From the NCBI RefSeq assembly GCF_030553055.1, contig NZ_CP130713.1:3968001-4032000 (forward strand): a DNA stretch of 64,000 bases, given 5' to 3'. Each line of letters starts with the position of its first letter. The stretch's first letter is position 1. The notes under the pieces were generated by a model. That model saw only the letters and a list, made by a program, of their open reading frames with translations. It was not told the DNA's origin and ran no database searches. Made by a program: the position numbers and the translations under genes. Shown here piece after piece: positions 8,385-16,041 of this stretch. This stretch comes from Streptomyces sp. XD-27 (GTDB taxonomy: Bacteria; Actinomycetota; Actinomycetes; Streptomycetales; Streptomycetaceae).

Positions 8385-8761
8385 CCGCGCAGCCGCGGCT
8401 GCTGCCGTGGCCCGGTCCGGCCGGGCAGCCCGCCTATCTCATCAGTGACGACGGCACCGACAGCCACCTGACGAAGCTCGCCGACGAGATGGAGGCCGTG
8501 CAGCTTCGCATGGGCACCGAGATGATCCAGCACGCGCGGATGCTGGTCGATAACCGTAAGGCGGACACCAGAGAACTGCGGTTCCTGGTGAACCGGCTGA
8601 CCGAGGCGTTGACCGACGCGTTGCGCATCGCCGAGAGCAGAGGCATGCGGCTGGACGCGTTGAGGCCCTCCAGCATCGCTGAACTCCCCGTCTCAACGGC
8701 TCCGCAGGGACGGGGCAGCAAGTGCAGCAAACTCCGAAATGAGGAGGAGACCGCACGATGA
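8381..8761 (+). CDS. small helical protein, second gene of TTA operon
   Basis: 126 residues from a GTG that overlaps the previous stop (GTGA). The centre is a long helical stretch (HLTKLADEMEAVQLRMGTEM onward through RELRFLVNRLTEALTDALRI), possibly coiled coil. It resembles small proteins often found with XRE regulators in Streptomyces, perhaps the DUF6415 group, but I cannot confirm this. It is the only gene of this cluster in which I found no TTA codon. It overlaps the next gene by ATGA. Confidence 0.62.
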   Translation: MTAQPRLLPWPGPAGQPAYLISDDGTDSHLTKLADEMEAVQLRMGTEMIQHARMLVDNRKADTRELRFLVNRLTEALTDALRIAESRGMRLDALRPSSIAELPVSTAPQGRGSKCSKLRNEEETAR

Positions 8762-9240
8762 GTACAGCAGTCCAGACGCGGACCCGTGATCCGCGCGTCA
8801 TCCTCAACGCGTTAGAACAACGCGTGCCGCACCTGGTCGCGGATGTCGGCGTGGCCGACCTCTGGGAGCGCGAGGTTCGGCTTCTGCTCCGCGACAGTGT
8901 GGCGGTCCGCAGCCTCGCCGAACGCATCCTCGGCCAGGGGATCGCCTACCTGATCACCGCCATGGAGAACCCCGGCGTGGACATGGGCGTCGGCTACACC
9001 GTGGACATCGGCGTCCATCAGCTCATCCTCGACACACCCGTCTACTTCGCACTGTGCGACGAGTACAACGCAGGGCACTACAAGCACCACGCGCCGCTGG
9101 TCGAACGCCGCCGCGACGGCACGGTGATGCGGACCGCCGACCTGTTGCGCAGGAACGGCTTCGACGTCGACGACGAGCTGTGGGAGGTGGACGCCTCGGA
9201 CTGCTCGCCATGTGACAACAAGGTCCCCGACAGCCACTGA
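8758..9240 (+). CDS. unknown protein, third gene of TTA operon
   Basis: 160 residues starting at an ATG that overlaps the preceding stop (ATGA). It is acidic, with a hydrophobic core segment (GQGIAYLITAMENPGVDMGV), a His/Tyr-rich motif (CDEYNAGHYKHHAPL) and two cysteines near the C-terminus (CSPC). Its amino-acid make-up is that of a folded cytoplasmic protein, but no family is recognised. Codon 19 is TTA (8812-8814). It is the last of the three overlapping genes; the methyltransferase follows after 86 bp. Confidence 0.65.
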   Translation: MSTAVQTRTRDPRVILNALEQRVPHLVADVGVADLWEREVRLLLRDSVAVRSLAERILGQGIAYLITAMENPGVDMGVGYTVDIGVHQLILDTPVYFALCDEYNAGHYKHHAPLVERRRDGTVMRTADLLRRNGFDVDDELWEVDASDCSPCDNKVPDSH

Positions 9241-9326
9241 AGCGGCACTAGAGTGCCTGCCCCTGCCCTCCTCCCCGAGGGCCGGGGTTGCCGCCGTATC
9301 CCCAACCACCGCACAAGGGACGCCCG

Positions 9327-9989
9327 TTGCCCGCACGCCACGACATCGACGCCGAACGCGAACTCTGGGACGCCTACGCCGAGAGCACGAAGAAGGACGT
9401 GTACGAGTCCGAGCCCGTCTTTCGCTGGACGCAGTACGCCGGGCACGGGCCGGGTCCCGAGTTACTCGGCGAGCCGGGGTCCGTGCTGGAGATCGGATGC
9501 GGCACGGGGCGGGCCCTGGCCTACCTCGCGCGGCAGGGGGTCATGGCGACCGGTGTGGATCTCTCACCCGTCATGGTCGCGCGCACGTCCGCACGCTGGG
9601 AGTCGACGAGCGCGCGGTTCATCTGTGCCGAGGTACTCGAACACCTCCGCGGCAGCACCGAGACCTATGACGCCATCTACTCGATCTTCGGCGCCGTCTG
9701 GTTCACCGACCCGGCCAAGCTGCTCCCCCTGGTCGCGGAGCGGCTGAACCCCGGCGGCGTTCTGGCGTTCTCGCATCCCCCGGCCATCCCCGGGGCGTAC
9801 GGCCCCCAAGGGATGTACAAGGGCGGGTTCGCGGGCAAGGCCATGTTCACGTACCGCTACAGCCACACACCCCGCAAGTGGGTGAGCCTCCTGCTGCGGG
9901 CCGGGTTCGCGGACGCCGACGCGTACGTGCTCGACGCGCCGACGCCCGGGCACATCGGCACGCTGATCGTCCGTGCCGTGGCGAACTGA
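9327..9989 (+). CDS. class I SAM-dependent methyltransferase (TTA-containing)
   Basis: A 220-residue Rossmann-type methyltransferase. Motif I is VLEIGCGTGRALAYLA, the acidic residue after beta-2 is in GVDLSPVMV, motif post-II/III is YDAIYSIFGAVWF, and LNPGGVLAFSHPP follows. The C-terminal RAGFADADAYVLDAP strand-turn is typical of the superfamily. I chose TTG at 9327 because AAGGGA lies 6 nt before it and the fold begins soon after. Codon 46 is TTA (9462-9464). It probably belongs to the XRE-controlled block. The acceptor substrate is unknown; small molecule or peptide are both possible. Confidence 0.82.
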   Translation: MPARHDIDAERELWDAYAESTKKDVYESEPVFRWTQYAGHGPGPELLGEPGSVLEIGCGTGRALAYLARQGVMATGVDLSPVMVARTSARWESTSARFICAEVLEHLRGSTETYDAIYSIFGAVWFTDPAKLLPLVAERLNPGGVLAFSHPPAIPGAYGPQGMYKGGFAGKAMFTYRYSHTPRKWVSLLLRAGFADADAYVLDAPTPGHIGTLIVRAVAN

Positions 9990-9993
9990 GACA

Positions 9994-10046
9994 GCGGTGG
10001 AGGCGACGGTCGACGCCGCGGTGGACACGGCGGTGGAGGCGACGGT
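9994..10046. repeat. 17-bp direct repeat
   Basis: GCGGTGGAGGCGACGGT occurs at 9994-10010 and 10030-10046, between the methyltransferase stop and the convergent marR stop. Function unknown. Confidence 0.6.
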
Positions 10047-10058
10047 GGGCTCGGCGGG

Positions 10059-10514
10059 TCAGGTGAGGGCGGATCGCAGGGCGGTCAGGGCGGCCGCTGT
10101 GGCCGGGTCGGACCGGGCCGACTCGTCCAGGGCCGCGGCCAGGGTCTCCTCGTAGGTCGCGCGAGCCTCCTCGTGGCGGGCGCGGCCGGAGTCGTCGAGC
10201 ACGGTGTAGACGCCGCGCTTGTCGTCGGGGCAGGTGTCGCGGTGCGTGAAGCCGGCCGCGTTCAGGCGGCCGACCAGTCGGGTCACCGAGCTCTGGTTGA
10301 GGCCGAGCCTGTCGGCCAGTTCCTGCATGCGCAGCTCGCTGTCCGGCGCTGCCGCGAGGTGCCCGAGCGCCCGGTACTCGGACAGGCCGAGGCCGTGCCG
10401 GCGCTGGAGCGCCGTGCCGAGGCGGTGCTCGACGTGTGCGTGCAGGGACAGTACGCGGTTCCACATCTGCGCGTCCTGCGCGCCGGACGGCTGCGCGGCG
10501 GGGCCTGCGGGCAT
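10059..10514 (-). CDS. MarR-family repressor
   Basis: A 151-residue winged-helix MarR protein. The DNA-binding core is LRMQELADRLGLNQSSVTRLVGRLNAAGF followed by the wing CPDDKRGVYTVLDDSGR, with flanking dimerisation helices. The ATG at 10514 has AAGGGAGA seven bases upstream. It diverges from two SMR efflux genes across 106 bp containing two copies of a TG-ACGT-CA palindrome. It very likely represses the SMR pair and itself, with release by a cationic or aromatic compound; the ligand is inferred from the family and context. Confidence 0.9.
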   Translation of the reverse strand: MPAGPAAQPSGAQDAQMWNRVLSLHAHVEHRLGTALQRRHGLGLSEYRALGHLAAAPDSELRMQELADRLGLNQSSVTRLVGRLNAAGFTHRDTCPDDKRGVYTVLDDSGRARHEEARATYEETLAAALDESARSDPATAAALTALRSALT

Positions 10515-10544
10515 CTTCGTCTCTCCCTTGGTTGACACCAGCTT

Positions 10545-10598
10545 ACTTGCACGTACATGCTTCTCCTCGACAGCAGAAACTTGCACGTACATACAATT
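10545..10598 (+). promoter_or_regulatory. two MarR operator boxes and promoter of the SMR operon
   Basis: ACTTGCACGTACAT occurs at 10545-10558 and again at 10579-10592, 34 bp apart. Each contains the near-palindrome TGCACGTACA (TG-N-ACGT-N-CA). TACAAT at 10593-10598 is a good -10, with TCGACA at 10567-10572 a possible -35 (20-bp spacer). Box 2 lies within that spacer, where binding would block polymerase. Confidence 0.65.
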
Positions 10599-10620
10599 AA
10601 AGCTGACGGAGGAACCACCC

Positions 10621-10971
10621 ATGGCCTGGATCTACCTGCTCATCGCCTCGGTCTTCGAAGTCGTCTTCGCGCTCGCCACCAACGCCACGCACGGCTTCAC
10701 CGAGCTGTGGCCCTCGCTGCTCACCGCCGCCGCGGCCGCGGGCGGGATCTTCTTCCTGAGTCTCGCCCTGCGGACCCTCGACGTCGGCGTCGGCTACACG
10801 GTCTGGACCGGCATCGGCTCCGTCGGAACGGTCATCCTCGGCACCGTGATCTTCAACGAGACGCTCAACGCCTGGAAGGCCCTGGCCTTCGTCCTGATCA
10901 TCGGCGGCGTCCTCGGCCTCAAGCTCGCCGACAGGCGGCAGACGCAGTCCGCTCAGCCGGCCGCCGGCTGA
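10621..10971 (+). CDS. SMR multidrug efflux subunit 1
   Basis: 116 residues with four predicted membrane helices, a small multidrug resistance protein that exchanges protons for cationic drugs. The essential membrane Glu is in FEVVFALATNATHGF of helix 1, and the family motif LDVGVGYTVWTGIGSVGTV is intact in helices 3-4. ATG at 10621 has GACGGAGGAA in front. It is followed after 65 bp by a second SMR gene, which suggests a heterodimer of the EbrAB/YkkCD kind with opposite membrane orientations. The charged C-terminus (DRRQTQSAQ) differs from the shorter tail of the partner. Confidence 0.9.
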   Translation: MAWIYLLIASVFEVVFALATNATHGFTELWPSLLTAAAAAGGIFFLSLALRTLDVGVGYTVWTGIGSVGTVILGTVIFNETLNAWKALAFVLIIGGVLGLKLADRRQTQSAQPAAG

Positions 10972-11036
10972 CCCCTCGTCCGCCCCCGCGCTCCTCTGCC
11001 CCCGGCACACCCTCTGACCAGCAAAGGAACACCGCC

Positions 11037-11357
11037 ATGACCTGGATCTACCTCGCGATCGCCATCGTCTTCGAGATCGCCTTCGCCCTCGGCACCAACG
11101 CCACGAAGGGCTTCACCAAGCTCTGGCCCTCCGTCTTCACGCTGCTCGCCGCGGCAGGCGGCATCTTCACCCTCAGCCTCGCGCTCAAAACCCTCGACGT
11201 CGGCGTCGGCTACACCATCTGGACCGGTGCGGGCTCCATAGGCACCGTCGTCCTGGGCTCGGTCGTCTACCGGGAGAAGATCACCCTCCCCAAACTGCTC
11301 TCCTTCGCCTCGATCATCGCCGGTGTCATCACGCTCAAGCTCGCCGCCGGGGTCTGA
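11037..11357 (+). CDS. SMR multidrug efflux subunit 2
   Basis: 106 residues, four membrane helices, about two-thirds identical to the preceding subunit by eye. The key Glu sits in FEIAFALGTNATKGF, and LDVGVGYTIWTGAGSIGTV is present. The loop Lys/Arg pattern differs (REKITLPK here, NETLNAWK in the partner), which fits opposite topology in a heterodimer under the positive-inside rule; that is inference. ATG at 11037 has AAAGGA upstream. Co-transcribed with subunit 1 and presumably under the divergent MarR. Confidence 0.9.
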   Translation: MTWIYLAIAIVFEIAFALGTNATKGFTKLWPSVFTLLAAAGGIFTLSLALKTLDVGVGYTIWTGAGSIGTVVLGSVVYREKITLPKLLSFASIIAGVITLKLAAGV

Positions 11358-11368
11358 CCGAACCTCCG

Positions 11369-11617
11369 TCAGATCGTGAGCGGCACCGGGTGGATCTCGT
11401 CGGCCGGGTGGCCCGTCCGCTCGTGTATCCGCTTTACCGCGTCAGCCGACGGGCCCTCGGACAGGCAGTAGACGGTGCCGGATTCCGGATCGGCCCAGGC
11501 GCGCTCGAAGTGGACCTTCTCCTCGCCCTCGATCGCGGCATCGGCCTCGTGGGCCGCCTTGAGCTGGTCCGGCGTGATGCCCTTCATCCCACGGTGTACG
11601 TCCATGAACTTCGTCAT
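11369..11617 (-). CDS. DUF4242 / SCO4226-type small protein
   Basis: 82 residues, a ferredoxin-like small protein similar to the S. coelicolor SCO4226 type, which has been described as nickel-binding. Visible features are MTKFMDVHRGM at the start (with Met and His residues), the helix ITPDQLKAAHEADAAI, then ERAWADPESGTVYCLSEGPS and a C-terminal HPADEIHPVPL. The length matches the family. The upstream frame is open but is low-complexity and lacks a better start. It is convergent with the SMR operon, 11 bp away. Biological role unclear. Confidence 0.75.
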   Translation of the reverse strand: MTKFMDVHRGMKGITPDQLKAAHEADAAIEGEEKVHFERAWADPESGTVYCLSEGPSADAVKRIHERTGHPADEIHPVPLTI

Positions 11618-11736
11618 CGTTCCCGCACCTCCAGGTACGTCCGTCGGCCCGGGGGCCCGCAGGGTCCGGCCCCTCGTGGCCTCTCCCTCCAGCGTCCTCC
11701 CGGCGCCGGGAGACCGCCAACGCCCGGCGAGGAGCG

Positions 11737-12816
11737 TCAGGCCCGCTGGGACCGGAGGTCCGCCAGCAGCTCGGGGCCCGTCCACGTGCGGCCACGCTCC
11801 GGGGCGGCTGCCTCCGCCTGCCGTACGAGGGTGACGAGACGGGCGTTGACCGGGGCCGGAAGGCCATGGCGGGCGGCCATCGCGACGATCTCGCCCTGAA
11901 GGGTGTCGATCTCCGTGGGGCGGCCGCGCCGCAGGTCCTCCCACATGGAGGAGCGCGCGTGGGCGTCGATTGCGAGGGGCGAGGCCGCCAGACGGCGGAA
12001 GAGCGGGTCCGGCAGGCGCAGCAGGCGGGGCATGAGGGGAGCGGGGAGCGCGCCGACGCGGCCCGGGCGGACGCCCTCCGCGCGGAACGCGGCGAGCGCC
12101 TCGGCCTGGCACAGCGCCAGGCACGTACGGAACGCCCGCTGCCCCAGCTCCTCGCGCAGCGGCAGGCCGGACAGCGCGTTGACCGCGTTGTTGAGGTTCA
12201 TCAGCAGTTTGGCGCGCTGGACCGCGGGCATGTCGCGGCAGACCTGGACCCGTAGTCCGGCCCGGCCCAGGGCCCGGACCAGCGCGGCGGCCTCCGGACG
12301 GTCCTCGATCATGAGGGCGCCACCGGAGCCCTGGTGGTACCCGACAGGGGTCGCGGCGGGGGGCGTGTCAGAGGGTCCGGCGCCGGTCGCGCGCACCACG
12401 TTGTACGGGACCATGCCCGCCAGCACGGTGTGTCCGGGGCCGAGTACGGAGCTGATGATCCGCGGGTTGTGCAGGCCGTTCTGGAAGCTCACCACCACGG
12501 TGCCGGGAGTGAGGTGCGCGGCCAGCTCGCGGGCGGCGTCGCGGGTCGCCGGGGACTTGACCGTCACCAGGACGTAGTCGGCTCCGGCCGCGGCCGCGGG
12601 CGAACGGGCCGTGCGTACGGCTCCCGGGTCGAGGCGGAGGCTCGGGCGGCCGCCCCCGGTGAGGGTCAGTCCGTGCTCGTCCAGCGCGTCCATGGCCGCC
12701 CGGCGGCCGATCAGGGTGACGTCGGCGTACGGAGCGAGACTGCCGCCGAGGTGGCAGCCGATGCTCCCGGCGCCGAGTACGGCGACCTTGAGGCGGGCCG
12801 GGGCGCGCTCCGTCAT
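11737..12816 (-). CDS. ketopantoate reductase-like oxidoreductase (ApbA/PanE family)
   Basis: 359 residues. It has an N-terminal NADP-binding Rossmann motif GAGSIGCHLG (about 15-24), a VTVKSPAT segment, SFQNGLHNP, and the C-terminal catalytic helix RAKLLMNLNNAVNAL with the conserved Lys and Asn. Canonical members reduce 2-dehydropantoate in the coenzyme A pathway; at 359 residues this one is longer than E. coli PanE (about 300), so another 2-keto acid substrate is possible. The ATG at 12816 follows GGAGGA and overlaps the helicase stop by 4 bp, so it is translationally coupled to the NERD-helicase, an odd pairing. Confidence 0.82.
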   Translation of the reverse strand: MTERAPARLKVAVLGAGSIGCHLGGSLAPYADVTLIGRRAAMDALDEHGLTLTGGGRPSLRLDPGAVRTARSPAAAAGADYVLVTVKSPATRDAARELAAHLTPGTVVVSFQNGLHNPRIISSVLGPGHTVLAGMVPYNVVRATGAGPSDTPPAATPVGYHQGSGGALMIEDRPEAAALVRALGRAGLRVQVCRDMPAVQRAKLLMNLNNAVNALSGLPLREELGQRAFRTCLALCQAEALAAFRAEGVRPGRVGALPAPLMPRLLRLPDPLFRRLAASPLAIDAHARSSMWEDLRRGRPTEIDTLQGEIVAMAARHGLPAPVNARLVTLVRQAEAAAPERGRTWTGPELLADLRSQRA

Positions 12817-15269
12817 GAGCTGTCCTCCGAGGTGGTGGCGGCCGGGGGCCGGACGCTGCCCAGCCACAGCGTGTCGCGCGCCCGGGTCATGGCGACGAAC
12901 AGCTGGCTGCGGGCCAGTTCCTCCCGCTCCCGCACCACATCATTCCCTTCCGGGGCCGCATTCCCTTCCGGGGCCGCGTGCGGCGCCCCCGGCAGCGCCG
13001 CGTCGTGGCGCGGCAGGAACACATGCTTGAACTCCAGTCCCTTGGCCCGCCGGTAGCTGCCCAGCTTCACCGCGTCGACCGGGTGGCCCTCGTAGTTCTC
13101 CAGCGTGCAGACCGGTATCTCCGCCCGGTCCAGCAGCCGGTGGTAGCGCTCGATGTCGCGCCGGGACGGGCACAGCACGGCGGTGTCGCCCCAGCCCCGG
13201 CCGGCACCGCCACCGTCGCCTCCGCCTCGTGCGCGCAGCGCGGCCAGCAGCGCCTGGTCGTGGTCGTGCAGGGACCGTTCGGCGACCCGGATCACCCGGC
13301 CGTCGTGGTACGTGAGGTCGATGTCGCGGCGGCCCGGCGTGCGGCTGCCGTCGATGTCCTCGAACTGGTCGTCGGCGACGACCTCCAGCGCCGCTTCCAG
13401 GATCTCCCTGGCGTTGCGGTAGTTGGTGCGCAGCACCTGGCCGCGGTCGCCGCGGATGTCGATCCCCGCGTCGGAGAGCCGGAAACCGCCCGGATAGACC
13501 GCCTGCTGGCCGTCGCCGATCAGCAGCAGGCCGTTGGGTACGTCGCCGACCAGGGCGTGCAGCATCTGCACGCCGACCAGGGTCAGGTCCTGGATCTCGT
13601 CCACGACGACGGCGCCGTACGGCGAGAGGTCGGGGCGGGCCCGCGCCTCGTCCCTCGCCAGCAGGAGGACGTCGTTGAAGTCGTGGACGTCCTTCTCCCG
13701 GCGGCGGCGCTCGTACTCCTCGTACAGGGCCCACACCGCCTCCCGGTGCGGGCGGCGCAGCACCGTCAGCCTGCGGCGCCTGCGGAGGGCGGCGTAGTCC
13801 TCGAAGGCGGTGATGCCGCGTCCCTTGATGACGTAGTCGATCTCGTCGCGCCAGTAGTGCGGGGCCGGTTCGATCTCCGCCAGGCAGCTGCCCCGGCCCG
13901 TGTGGATCCAGGCGAGGTTGAACGCGGTCTCGGCCGTCTTGCGATGCAGTCGGGTGCTGACGCCCCGCTCGCGCAGGAACTCTCCCGCCCAGGCGTGCAC
14001 GCTGCGGAAGTCGACCCGCTCGGCCACCTCGGGGGACATGGCGCGCAGGAACGTGCCCTGCACGCGGGGCAGGTTGTTGGCGAACGTGACGTACAGGACG
14101 CGCTTGGTGGTGCGCTGCGCGAGGTAGGCGGCGCGGTGCAGGCCGACCACCGTCTTGCCGGTGCCCGCCGGGCCGCTGATCCGGGCGGGGCCGGACCAGT
14201 TGCGCCGTACGAGCGGGATCTGGCCGGCGTCGAGGAAGGTCATCCAGCGCTCGATCGGGCCCTGTCGGGCCGCGTCGACCACCGCGTCACGCAACCCGCC
14301 GAGATCGAACAGCGCATCGTCGCCTCCGGCACCGGCAGCGGTAGCGGTACCGGGCGCGGTTTCCCGTGCGGCGCGTACGGACGCTCCAGCGGCGGGCGCG
14401 GGACCACCGGCGGGCGCTGGTGCTCCGGTGGCGCCACCGCGCTGGGGGAGGCCGGGGCGAGGGCCGGTGTCGGTACGCGGCTCCGCCGCATGGCTCGCCG
14501 GGTCCCCCTGGCCCGGCCCCAAGGGGCTGCCCGGCGGCACCGAGATGGAGCCGCCGCCGCGCGGCGGAGCCGCGCCCGCCTCGACCGTGGAACCGTCGAC
14601 CGCACCGGCCGCGGCCGCGAAGCCCTCGACCGCACCGACCACCCCGACCGTGGAACCCTCGGCCGCGTCAGCCTCCACCGCGGAGTCCTCGTACGCCGTG
14701 AAGACCGTCTCCAGATGCCCCGCGACGAGCCCGACCGCCGCCGCGCCGATCCTGGCCCGCTGGGCCGCGAGCGCCGCGCCCACCTCGTACTCCCCCACCA
14801 GCCGGACCCGGCCCAGCGTGGTGTGGAGCCGTCGGCCGGTGAAGGCCATCACCGGGTGTACGGCTACGGGTGACAGGCCCAGTTCCTCGACGGCCCGCTC
14901 CGTCGTCCGGGTCACCGCCAGCAGCTTGTCGACCTCCCCGTGCCGGTCCTCGCCGCCCGCGTACAGCCGGCCGCTCGTGGTCTCCGGGGCCGAGCGCCAG
15001 TTCTTGACGTCGATGACGAAGACCCCGCCCGGTCCGACCAGCAGCATGTCCACGTTGGCCGAGCACGTCCCCGGCCAGCGCCGGTCCACCAGCAGCCGCC
15101 AGCCGCGCTGGACGAGCACGAGCAGCTGGGCGGCGATGCGCTGTTCCCCCTTGCTCGCCGCCTCCCACCGCCAGGCCCGCTGCCGGGCCGCCAACCACTG
15201 CTCGCGCAGCTCACGTTCCTGCCGCCGCGCCTCCGCCGCCCTGCGCCCCGCCGACCCACCCGCCGTCAT
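12813..15269 (-). CDS. NERD-domain UvrD/Rep-type helicase
   Basis: 818 residues. The N-terminus carries a NERD nuclease-related domain (about 45-155, with NVDMLLVGPGGVFVIDVKNW). A low-complexity Ala/Gly/Pro/Val linker follows (about 215-330). The rest is a superfamily 1 helicase: Walker A GPAGTGKT (near 365), DEXX box VVVDEIQDLT, motif IV/V LRTNYRN, and motif VI QLFVAMTRARDTLW. NERD is proposed to be a nuclease or DNA-processing module, and such fusions occur on both chromosomes and defence islands. The ATG at 15269 has GAGGGGG five bases upstream. It overlaps the ketopantoate reductase-like gene by ATGA. The role is probably DNA repair or nucleic-acid processing; specificity is unknown. Confidence 0.85.
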   Translation of the reverse strand: MTAGGSAGRRAAEARRQERELREQWLAARQRAWRWEAASKGEQRIAAQLLVLVQRGWRLLVDRRWPGTCSANVDMLLVGPGGVFVIDVKNWRSAPETTSGRLYAGGEDRHGEVDKLLAVTRTTERAVEELGLSPVAVHPVMAFTGRRLHTTLGRVRLVGEYEVGAALAAQRARIGAAAVGLVAGHLETVFTAYEDSAVEADAAEGSTVGVVGAVEGFAAAAGAVDGSTVEAGAAPPRGGGSISVPPGSPLGPGQGDPASHAAEPRTDTGPRPGLPQRGGATGAPAPAGGPAPAAGASVRAARETAPGTATAAGAGGDDALFDLGGLRDAVVDAARQGPIERWMTFLDAGQIPLVRRNWSGPARISGPAGTGKTVVGLHRAAYLAQRTTKRVLYVTFANNLPRVQGTFLRAMSPEVAERVDFRSVHAWAGEFLRERGVSTRLHRKTAETAFNLAWIHTGRGSCLAEIEPAPHYWRDEIDYVIKGRGITAFEDYAALRRRRRLTVLRRPHREAVWALYEEYERRRREKDVHDFNDVLLLARDEARARPDLSPYGAVVVDEIQDLTLVGVQMLHALVGDVPNGLLLIGDGQQAVYPGGFRLSDAGIDIRGDRGQVLRTNYRNAREILEAALEVVADDQFEDIDGSRTPGRRDIDLTYHDGRVIRVAERSLHDHDQALLAALRARGGGDGGGAGRGWGDTAVLCPSRRDIERYHRLLDRAEIPVCTLENYEGHPVDAVKLGSYRRAKGLEFKHVFLPRHDAALPGAPHAAPEGNAAPEGNDVVREREELARSQLFVAMTRARDTLWLGSVRPPAATTSEDSS

Positions 15270-15347
15270 CAAAGCCCCCTCGTACGCGGAGTGATGATCG
15301 TAAGACGCAACGCGACGCCCGGGACAGTGCGTCGAACCGGACGGCAC

Positions 15348-15474
15348 GGGTCGCGGGTACGGCACAGGTCGCGGGTACGGCGCGGTGGCGATGACTTCCA
15401 CCTCGTCGGGCAGTCCTACTCCCACAGGTCACATCGCCCAGGAGTCAGGCACGTCGCATCGCCCAGGAGTCAGG
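15348..15474. repeat. short direct repeats in the helicase-STAS intergenic region
   Basis: GGTCGCGGGTACGGC appears twice between 15348 and 15382, and the 18-mer CATCGCCCAGGAGTCAGG occurs at 15432-15449 and 15457-15474. The second 18-mer carries AGGAG, which serves as the ribosome site of the STAS gene. Confidence 0.6.
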
Positions 15475-15486
15475 AGCAGACCGCGC

Positions 15487-16041
15487 ATGGCAGCCGCAGC
15501 CCCACCCGCAGGCACCCCGCCCGGGTCGCCACACCCCACCGTGCTGGTCGTCCCCGCCCCCGTCCACCGGGACGACGTCGCCGTGCTGTGCGCGCGCCTG
15601 CGTGCCCTGCTCCGTGACGGTGCCCCGGAGGCCGCCGCGTGCCCGCCCGTGGTGATCTGCGACGTCCGCGCCCTCACCCGGCCCGACGCCGTCGCCCTCG
15701 ACGCGCTGGCCCGGTTGCGGCTCACCGCCGGGCGGTACGGGCGGGGGATGGCGCTCCGCCGGGCCGGGCCCGCGCTGCGCGCGCTGATCGCGCTGGCCGG
15801 GTTCGACGACGTACTCCCCCTGCTGGACGAGCCCGAACCGCCGGACGAACCCGAGCGGCCAGACGAACCCGAGCCGCCAGACGAACCCGAGCCGCCAGAC
15901 GAGCGCGCGCCGGCGGCGGGCGCCGCGAAACGGTCGCCGCCCGGTGGCCCGCTACGGGTCGAGTCGCGCCGGGAGGCCGAAGAGCGGGAACAGCCGCTCG
16001 GTGTCCAGGAAGGCGTTGAGCCCGGTGATCCGGGTCCCTGA
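15487..16041 (+). CDS. STAS-domain protein with repeat tail
   Basis: 184 residues. A STAS fold covers about 15-115 (TVLVVPAPVHRDDVAVLCAR ... VVICDVRALTRPDAVALDAL ... GFDDVLPLL), as in anti-sigma factor antagonists and MlaB-like proteins. The position of the usual phosphorylatable Ser is occupied by Pro/Asp (TRPDAVAL), so phospho-control is doubtful. The C-terminus is a Pro/Glu/Asp repeat encoded by four 18-bp units, then Arg/Glu-rich sequence encoded antisense to the end of the convergent sigma gene (90-bp overlap). ATG at 15487 has AGGAG 10 nt upstream. Upstream start codons exist but lack good ribosome sites. Confidence 0.68.
   Translation: MAAAAPPAGTPPGSPHPTVLVVPAPVHRDDVAVLCARLRALLRDGAPEAAACPPVVICDVRALTRPDAVALDALARLRLTAGRYGRGMALRRAGPALRALIALAGFDDVLPLLDEPEPPDEPERPDEPEPPDEPEPPDERAPAAGAAKRSPPGGPLRVESRREAEEREQPLGVQEGVEPGDPGP
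15826..15897 (+). repeat. 18-bp tandem repeat x4 in the STAS gene
   Basis: Four 18-bp units (GACGAACCCGAGCCGCCA or close variants) encode a hexapeptide repeat of Asp-Glu-Pro-Glu-Pro-Pro. The period is a multiple of three, so copy-number change keeps the frame. Confidence 0.9.
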
